A DNA stretch of 9,027 bases from contig CAMOIA010000047.1 of assembly GCA_946615785.1 (NCBI GenBank), positions 1-9,027 of the forward strand, in the 5' to 3' direction. A program made the translations under genes and the position numbers. Shown here one piece after another: positions 5,987-9,027 of this stretch. This DNA comes from an uncultured Clostridia bacterium (GTDB taxonomy: Bacteria; Bacillota; Clostridia; Christensenellales; Aristaeellaceae). How positions within the stretch are numbered: the first letter of the stretch is position 1; each line of letters opens with the position of its first letter. The notes below the pieces were generated by a model. It was given only the letters and a program-made list of their open reading frames with translations, was not told where the DNA came from and searched no databases.

Positions 5987-6580
5987 ATGGCAATCGATCC
6001 GATTCAAAAAATGGCGCAGGAGCTTTCCCGCCTGCCCGGCATCGGCATGAAAAGCGCGCAGAGGCTTGCCTATCACATCGCTTCCATGCCTGAGGAGCAG
6101 GTGCGCAGCCTGGCGGGCGCGCTCTGGAACGGCCGCAAGGCCATTCATTACTGCAGAGAATGCGGCAACTACGCCGAAGGGGAAACGTGCGAGATCTGCG
6201 CGAACCAGGAAAGACATAACGGACAGATCTGCGTGGTGCGGGAGCCGCGGGACGTGGCCGCCATCGAGCGCATGCGCGATTACAAGGGCCTGTACCACGT
6301 GCTCGGCGGCACCCTCTCCCCCATGAACGGCATCGGTCCGGACGACCTGAGGATCCGCGAGCTGCTTTCGCGCCTGTCCGATCAGTCCGTACAGGAGGTC
6401 ATCCTGGCCACCAACCCGGATATCGAAGGGGAAGCGACGGCATCCTACATCGCCCGGCTTCTCAAGCCCATGGGCGTCCGCGTGACGCGCATCGCCCACG
6501 GCGTGCCCGTCGGCAGCGACCTGGAATACGCCGACGAAGTGACCCTGAGCAAAGCCATGGAAGGCAGAAGGGACATGTAG
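5987..6580 (+). CDS. recR: Recombination mediator protein RecR
   Basis: RecR works with RecO (and RecF) to load RecA onto single-stranded DNA at gaps. The 197 residues match the family's usual length of about 198. In order: helix-hairpin-helix LSRLPGIGMKSAQRLAYHI (13-31); zinc finger Cys56-x2-Cys59 and Cys68-x2-Cys71; Toprim domain starting at ICVVREPRD (81-89), with ATNPDIEGEATASYIARLL (141-159); and the C-terminal LEYADEVTLSKAMEGRR. The ATG is 2 nt after the ybaB stop. No strong ribosome binding site precedes it, so translation is probably coupled to ybaB. The unit ends in a clear terminator at 6601-6628. Confidence 0.97.
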   Translation: MAIDPIQKMAQELSRLPGIGMKSAQRLAYHIASMPEEQVRSLAGALWNGRKAIHYCRECGNYAEGETCEICANQERHNGQICVVREPRDVAAIERMRDYKGLYHVLGGTLSPMNGIGPDDLRIRELLSRLSDQSVQEVILATNPDIEGEATASYIARLLKPMGVRVTRIAHGVPVGSDLEYADEVTLSKAMEGRRDM

Positions 6581-6600
6581 AGCCAGGTTTTTATTCAAAC

Positions 6601-6628
6601 AGGGCGCCGTTCAGACCGGCGCTCTTTT
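6601..6628 (+). terminator. Intrinsic terminator of ybaB-recR
   Basis: A 9-bp stem AGGGCGCCG (6601-6609) / CGGCGCTCT (6617-6625) with one G-T pair and a 7-nt loop, running straight into TTTT (6625-6628). It starts 20 nt after the recR stop. Confidence 0.85.
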
Positions 6629-6789
6629 GTGTGGGGCAAACCCATTACGGCTTGTCCTGACCGGCAGACTGCCATGCGAGCAGCATTCGCTTTTTCCGCC
6701 TCCGTCATGCCGGCATTTTCCGGATTGACAGGTTTCAGCCCTCAAAAAGCGGGTTTGAAACGATGAAATGCGGTTTTTGCGTAAAATGC
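6629..6789. other. Non-coding spacer with one inverted repeat
   Basis: No supportable gene. GTTTCA (6732-6737) pairs with TGAAAC (6756-6761), and neighbouring CC/GG bases can extend the stem across a mismatch; no function is assigned. An isolated TTGACA at 6725-6730 has no -10 partner at the right distance. Confidence 0.35.
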
Positions 6790-6818
6790 ATGACACGATT
6801 GCCAACCTGTGGCATAAT
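6790..6818 (+). promoter_or_regulatory. Sigma-A type promoter of the acidic-tail protein gene
   Basis: ATGACA (6790-6795), 17-nt spacer, CATAAT (6813-6818) preceded by TGG (extended -10). Each hexamer has one mismatch to consensus. The predicted start is near 6825, giving a leader of about 50 nt. Confidence 0.7.
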
Positions 6819-6876
6819 AACAGTGCGCCCGGTTTCAATTCTTGATTGCACCGCATCTGCGGGAAAGGAGAAAACC

Positions 6877-7320
6877 ATGGAAGAATTTACCAAGGATCTT
6901 GAAAAACTGATTAAGGCCGGAATCGGCGCCGTCTCAGAAGGGCTGAGCAAATCCGCCAAAATGATCGACAGCCTTGCAGAAAAAGGCGAGCCGCTGTATC
7001 AGCAGGCGGCGGACGCCGTCAGCCAGACCGCCGGCAAAGTAAAGGACGCCGTGAAGAACACATGGAACAACAACGATATGAAAGCCGTAAGGGCCTCCAT
7101 TGAAAAGCTGTCCAGGGAACAGCTGGCGCAGGCCGCCCAGTGGATCGACGAGCTGCTTAAGAAAGCCGACGAACCCGCAAAAGAAGACGCGCCTGAAAAT
7201 GAAAACGCCGCCGCGCCTGAAGAGGCACAGGCAAACTGTGAGGACAATTCGGACGCTCCGCTCGACCAGGCCTGCTGCGAACCCAAAGAGGAGCCAAAGG
7301 CCGAAGACACCGAAGAATAA
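6877..7320 (+). CDS. Unrecognised helical protein with acidic tail, 147 residues
   Basis: I do not recognise a family. Residues 1-97 are rich in Ala, Lys, Glu, Leu and Gln and look like amphipathic helices (FTKDLEKLIKAGIGAVSEGL; QQAADAVSQTAGKVKDAVKN; SREQLAQAAQWIDELLKK), resembling in texture phasins, late-embryogenesis-like or coiled-coil scaffold proteins. Residues 98-147 form a low-complexity tail with 19 Asp/Glu, three Lys and three Cys (121, 133, 134). There is no signal peptide or membrane segment, so it is probably cytoplasmic. The ATG at 6877 follows AAAGGAG (6864-6870) by 6 nt; an in-frame ATG at 6763 lies upstream of the promoter and is rejected. It has its own promoter and a long hairpin after it, so it is probably a single-gene unit. 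That it is a gene is well supported; its function is not. Confidence 0.85.
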   Translation: MEEFTKDLEKLIKAGIGAVSEGLSKSAKMIDSLAEKGEPLYQQAADAVSQTAGKVKDAVKNTWNNNDMKAVRASIEKLSREQLAQAAQWIDELLKKADEPAKEDAPENENAAAPEEAQANCEDNSDAPLDQACCEPKEEPKAEDTEE

Positions 7321-7386
7321 AGGTGCCCTCGCTGCGCAGGGCCGCACAGGCGGCGGCTCCGCGCGGCGGCAGCATGACCGATCGGC

Positions 7387-7433
7387 AAATGCAGCGTATT
7401 TCGCCGTTTGAAACGGCGGGATACGCTGCGTTT
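7387..7433 (+). terminator. Long hairpin after the acidic-tail gene, probable terminator
   Basis: Two 23-base arms (7387-7409 and 7411-7433) pair around a single central G at 7410, with 20 Watson-Crick and three G-U pairs when read as plus-strand RNA. In the minus-strand transcript the three G-U pairs become A-C mismatches, so the structure favours plus-strand RNA. The right arm ends CTGCGTTT followed by CTGTAT, a weak T-run. It is most simply the terminator of the gene ending at 7320, but it is much longer than usual. The stretch 7321-7386 before it is very GC-rich with small dyads (for example GCCCT 7325-7329 / AGGGC 7338-7342) and no gene. Confidence 0.6.
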
Positions 7434-7511
7434 CTGTATCAGGCAACGGCCGTCTTTCGCCTCCGGCCGGCTCCTTTCCGGCATTCCGGCCTTACTATGG
7501 AAAGATTGCAA

Positions 7512-7542
7512 TTGACAAATACCGAAAAAGTTGTACTATGAT
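7512..7542 (+). promoter_or_regulatory. Probable promoter of ppk
   Basis: An exact TTGACA (7512-7517) is followed by TATGAT (7537-7542) at 19 nt, or by the weaker TACTAT (7534-7539) at 16 nt. The spacing is not ideal for either. The local sequence is noticeably AT-rich compared with its surroundings. No PhoB/PhoP-type box could be identified with confidence. Confidence 0.6.
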
Positions 7543-7595
7543 AGAAAACTAAGGCTGTTTTGGCAAAGAACGGTCAGGAGAAAGTGTGGCACTGT

Positions 7596-9027
7596 ATGTC
7601 CAAAAAGACCATTACGAACCGTGAACTGAGCTGGCTGGATTTCAATTACCGCATCCTCGCCGAAGCGGTGAACGAAGACAACCCGCTTCTTGAGCGCGGG
7701 AAATTCCTTTCCATCGTGTCCAGCAACCTGGACGAATTTTTTATGGTGCGTGTAGGCTCCCTGTGCCGCGGCATTGAAGAGGGCAACAGCAAGCTCGATC
7801 CCTCCGGCATGACGCTCAAGGAGCAGCTGAACGCCGTATGGGCCAAAGCGCACCAGCAGGTTGAAAAGCAATACGCCATTTTTCAGCAGAATTACCTGCC
7901 GTTGCTGGCCCGGGAAGGCATCCATTTTATCGATCCGACGATGCTTGACACCGAGCAGACCAAATGGGTAAGCCATTATTTTGAAACGGAAGTCATGCCG
8001 CTTTTGTCCCCATGGGCTGTCAACGCGCAGATGCCCTTTCCCCTTCTGAGCGCAAAGAAGCTGCACATCGCGCTTCTGCTGCCGCCCCAGACGCGCGGCG
8101 GGAACATGCGCTTCGCGCTGGTCAGCGTGCCTTCAGGCCTCAAACGGGTGGTGCTTTTGCCAAACGGCATCGGGAAGGTGCGCGGCATCCTGCTTGAAGA
8201 CGTGATCATCATGCACCTTTCAAAGCTGTTCAACGGCGTCAGGCCCCTGGCAGCCATTCCTTTTAGGCTGACGCGCAACGCCGACTTTCTGTACAACGAT
8301 TCCAACGCCGAGCTCCTCATCGCGGAAATGCGCAAAAACCTCAAGCGCCGCAAATGGGGCAAGGTGGTCCGGCTGGAAATCCCCCGCGGCGCGGATCCCA
8401 GGCTTGTGATCCGCCTGCGCAAGTACCTGTGCATTTCCGATATGGAAACCATGGTCGTTCCGGGGCCGCTCGACCTGACCTACTTCATGAAGGAAGTCTC
8501 TGATTTTGAAGGCTTCGACAATCTGCGCTTCCCGCCCTTCACGCCCTTCGTCGACGAACGCTTTCAAACGGGCGACAGCATTTTCGCGACCATCCGCAGC
8601 GGCGACCTTCTGCTGCACCATCCGTATGATTCCTTCGACCCCGTGGTGCGTTTCGTATGCGACGCGGCGGACGATCCCAACGTAATGGCGATCAAGCAGA
8701 CCCTCTACCGCGTTTCCGGCAAGAGTCCCATCGTCGCCGCGCTGGCAAGGGCCGCGCGCAACGGCAAGCAGGTGACCGTGCTCATCGAGGTGCGCGCCCG
8801 CTTTGACGAGGAAAACAATATCAACTGGTGTCTGGAACTGGAAAAGGCCGGCTGTCACGTGTATTACGGCGTCGCCAAGCTCAAGACCCATTCCAAGATC
8901 ACCCTGGTCGTCAGGCGCGAAGAGGGCGGCCTGCGCAGCTACGTACACCTCGGCACGGGCAATTACAACGATTCCACCGCCAAGCTTTACACCGACATGG
9001 GCCTTCTGACCTGCGACCCCACCATCG
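7596..9027 (+). CDS. ppk: Polyphosphate kinase 1 (cut by window edge)
   Basis: PPK1 makes inorganic polyphosphate from ATP through a phosphohistidine intermediate. The visible 477 residues are about two thirds of the usual 690-700. The N-terminal domain begins NRELSWLDFNYRIL (8-21) and SSNLDEFFMVRV (42-53), with Asn44 matching the ATP-site Asn45 of E. coli. In the first catalytic domain, Arg372 (QTLYRV), Arg402 (RARFDEE) and His432 (KLKTHSK) fall exactly three residues before E. coli Arg375, Arg405 and the phosphorylated His435. The second catalytic domain lies beyond the edge. The start is uncertain: AGGAG (7576-7580) is 15 nt before the ATG at 7596 and only 3 nt before an in-frame GTG at 7584. 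The ATG is preferred because the family motif follows closely. No exopolyphosphatase gene is seen next to it within the window. Confidence 0.96.
   Translation, partial: MSKKTITNRELSWLDFNYRILAEAVNEDNPLLERGKFLSIVSSNLDEFFMVRVGSLCRGIEEGNSKLDPSGMTLKEQLNAVWAKAHQQVEKQYAIFQQNYLPLLAREGIHFIDPTMLDTEQTKWVSHYFETEVMPLLSPWAVNAQMPFPLLSAKKLHIALLLPPQTRGGNMRFALVSVPSGLKRVVLLPNGIGKVRGILLEDVIIMHLSKLFNGVRPLAAIPFRLTRNADFLYNDSNAELLIAEMRKNLKRRKWGKVVRLEIPRGADPRLVIRLRKYLCISDMETMVVPGPLDLTYFMKEVSDFEGFDNLRFPPFTPFVDERFQTGDSIFATIRSGDLLLHHPYDSFDPVVRFVCDAADDPNVMAIKQTLYRVSGKSPIVAALARAARNGKQVTVLIEVRARFDEENNINWCLELEKAGCHVYYGVAKLKTHSKITLVVRREEGGLRSYVHLGTGNYNDSTAKLYTDMGLLTCDPTI

Noticed and set aside
5657..6598. 313-codon minus-strand open frame opposite ybaB and recR
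   Set aside because: It crosses two well-supported genes and their junction, with no recognisable protein pattern.
6725..6753. Promoter based on TTGACA at 6725
   Set aside because: The base run 17 nt further (AGCGGG) is nothing like a -10 element; the site at 6790-6818 is much better.
6934..7511. Overlapping minus-strand open frames opposite the acidic-tail gene
   Set aside because: The Phe/Ala/Ser-rich products are complements of the acidic, Ala-rich coding sequence; no start signals.
7323..7541. Possible small plus-strand gene between the acidic-tail gene and ppk
   Set aside because: It would start with GTG without a ribosome binding site, runs through the long hairpin and the ppk promoter, and has a low-complexity Arg/Ala start.
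8220..8948. 242-codon minus-strand open frame inside ppk
   Set aside because: The opposite strand carries conserved PPK1 catalytic residues; this is a shadow.

Overview
The window is ordinary chromosomal DNA, fairly GC-rich by eye, from what is most likely an anaerobic member of the Clostridia. That guess rests on strong AAGGAGG-type ribosome binding sites, good sigma-A-type promoters, a ybaB-recR pair, an HPr-like protein of Firmicute style and a GH112 phosphorylase of the kind found in gut and plant-fibre fermenters. The taxonomic call is an inference and no species can be named. I see no rRNA, tRNA, CRISPR array, insertion sequence or phage gene.

Left part (1-1835): two divergent carbohydrate genes. 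On the minus strand is the first half of a GH112 family galactoside phosphorylase, cut by the window edge. On the plus strand, behind a near-perfect promoter, is an SGNH-fold esterase of the rhamnogalacturonan acetylesterase type. Together they suggest use of galactose-containing glycans, either pectin (rhamnogalacturonan) or host glycans; the sequence does not decide which.

Middle part (1840-5452, minus strand): a run of three genes read from a strong promoter at 5424-5452, in the order glnS (glutaminyl-tRNA synthetase), gltX (glutamyl-tRNA synthetase) and a 75-residue HPr-like protein that lacks the phosphocarrier histidine but keeps the regulatory serine region. A terminator-like hairpin lies between gltX and the HPr-like gene, overlapping a second, mutually exclusive hairpin. 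The HPr-like gene meets the esterase gene tail to tail with only 4 bp between stop codons.

Right part (5459-9027, plus strand): a 25-bp tandem duplication lies between the divergent glnS and ybaB promoters. Then comes a compact ybaB-recR unit (nucleoid-associated protein and recombination mediator) with its own promoter and a clear intrinsic terminator. Next is a single gene for an unrecognised 147-residue helical protein with a very acidic tail, followed by an unusually long 23-bp-arm hairpin. Last is the first two thirds of ppk (polyphosphate kinase 1), cut by the right edge.

I found no convincing new multi-gene system. The items most worth a second look are the His-less HPr-like protein behind gltX, the acidic-tailed orphan protein with the long strand-asymmetric hairpin after it, the acidic insertion in GlnRS, and the overlapping hairpins after gltX.
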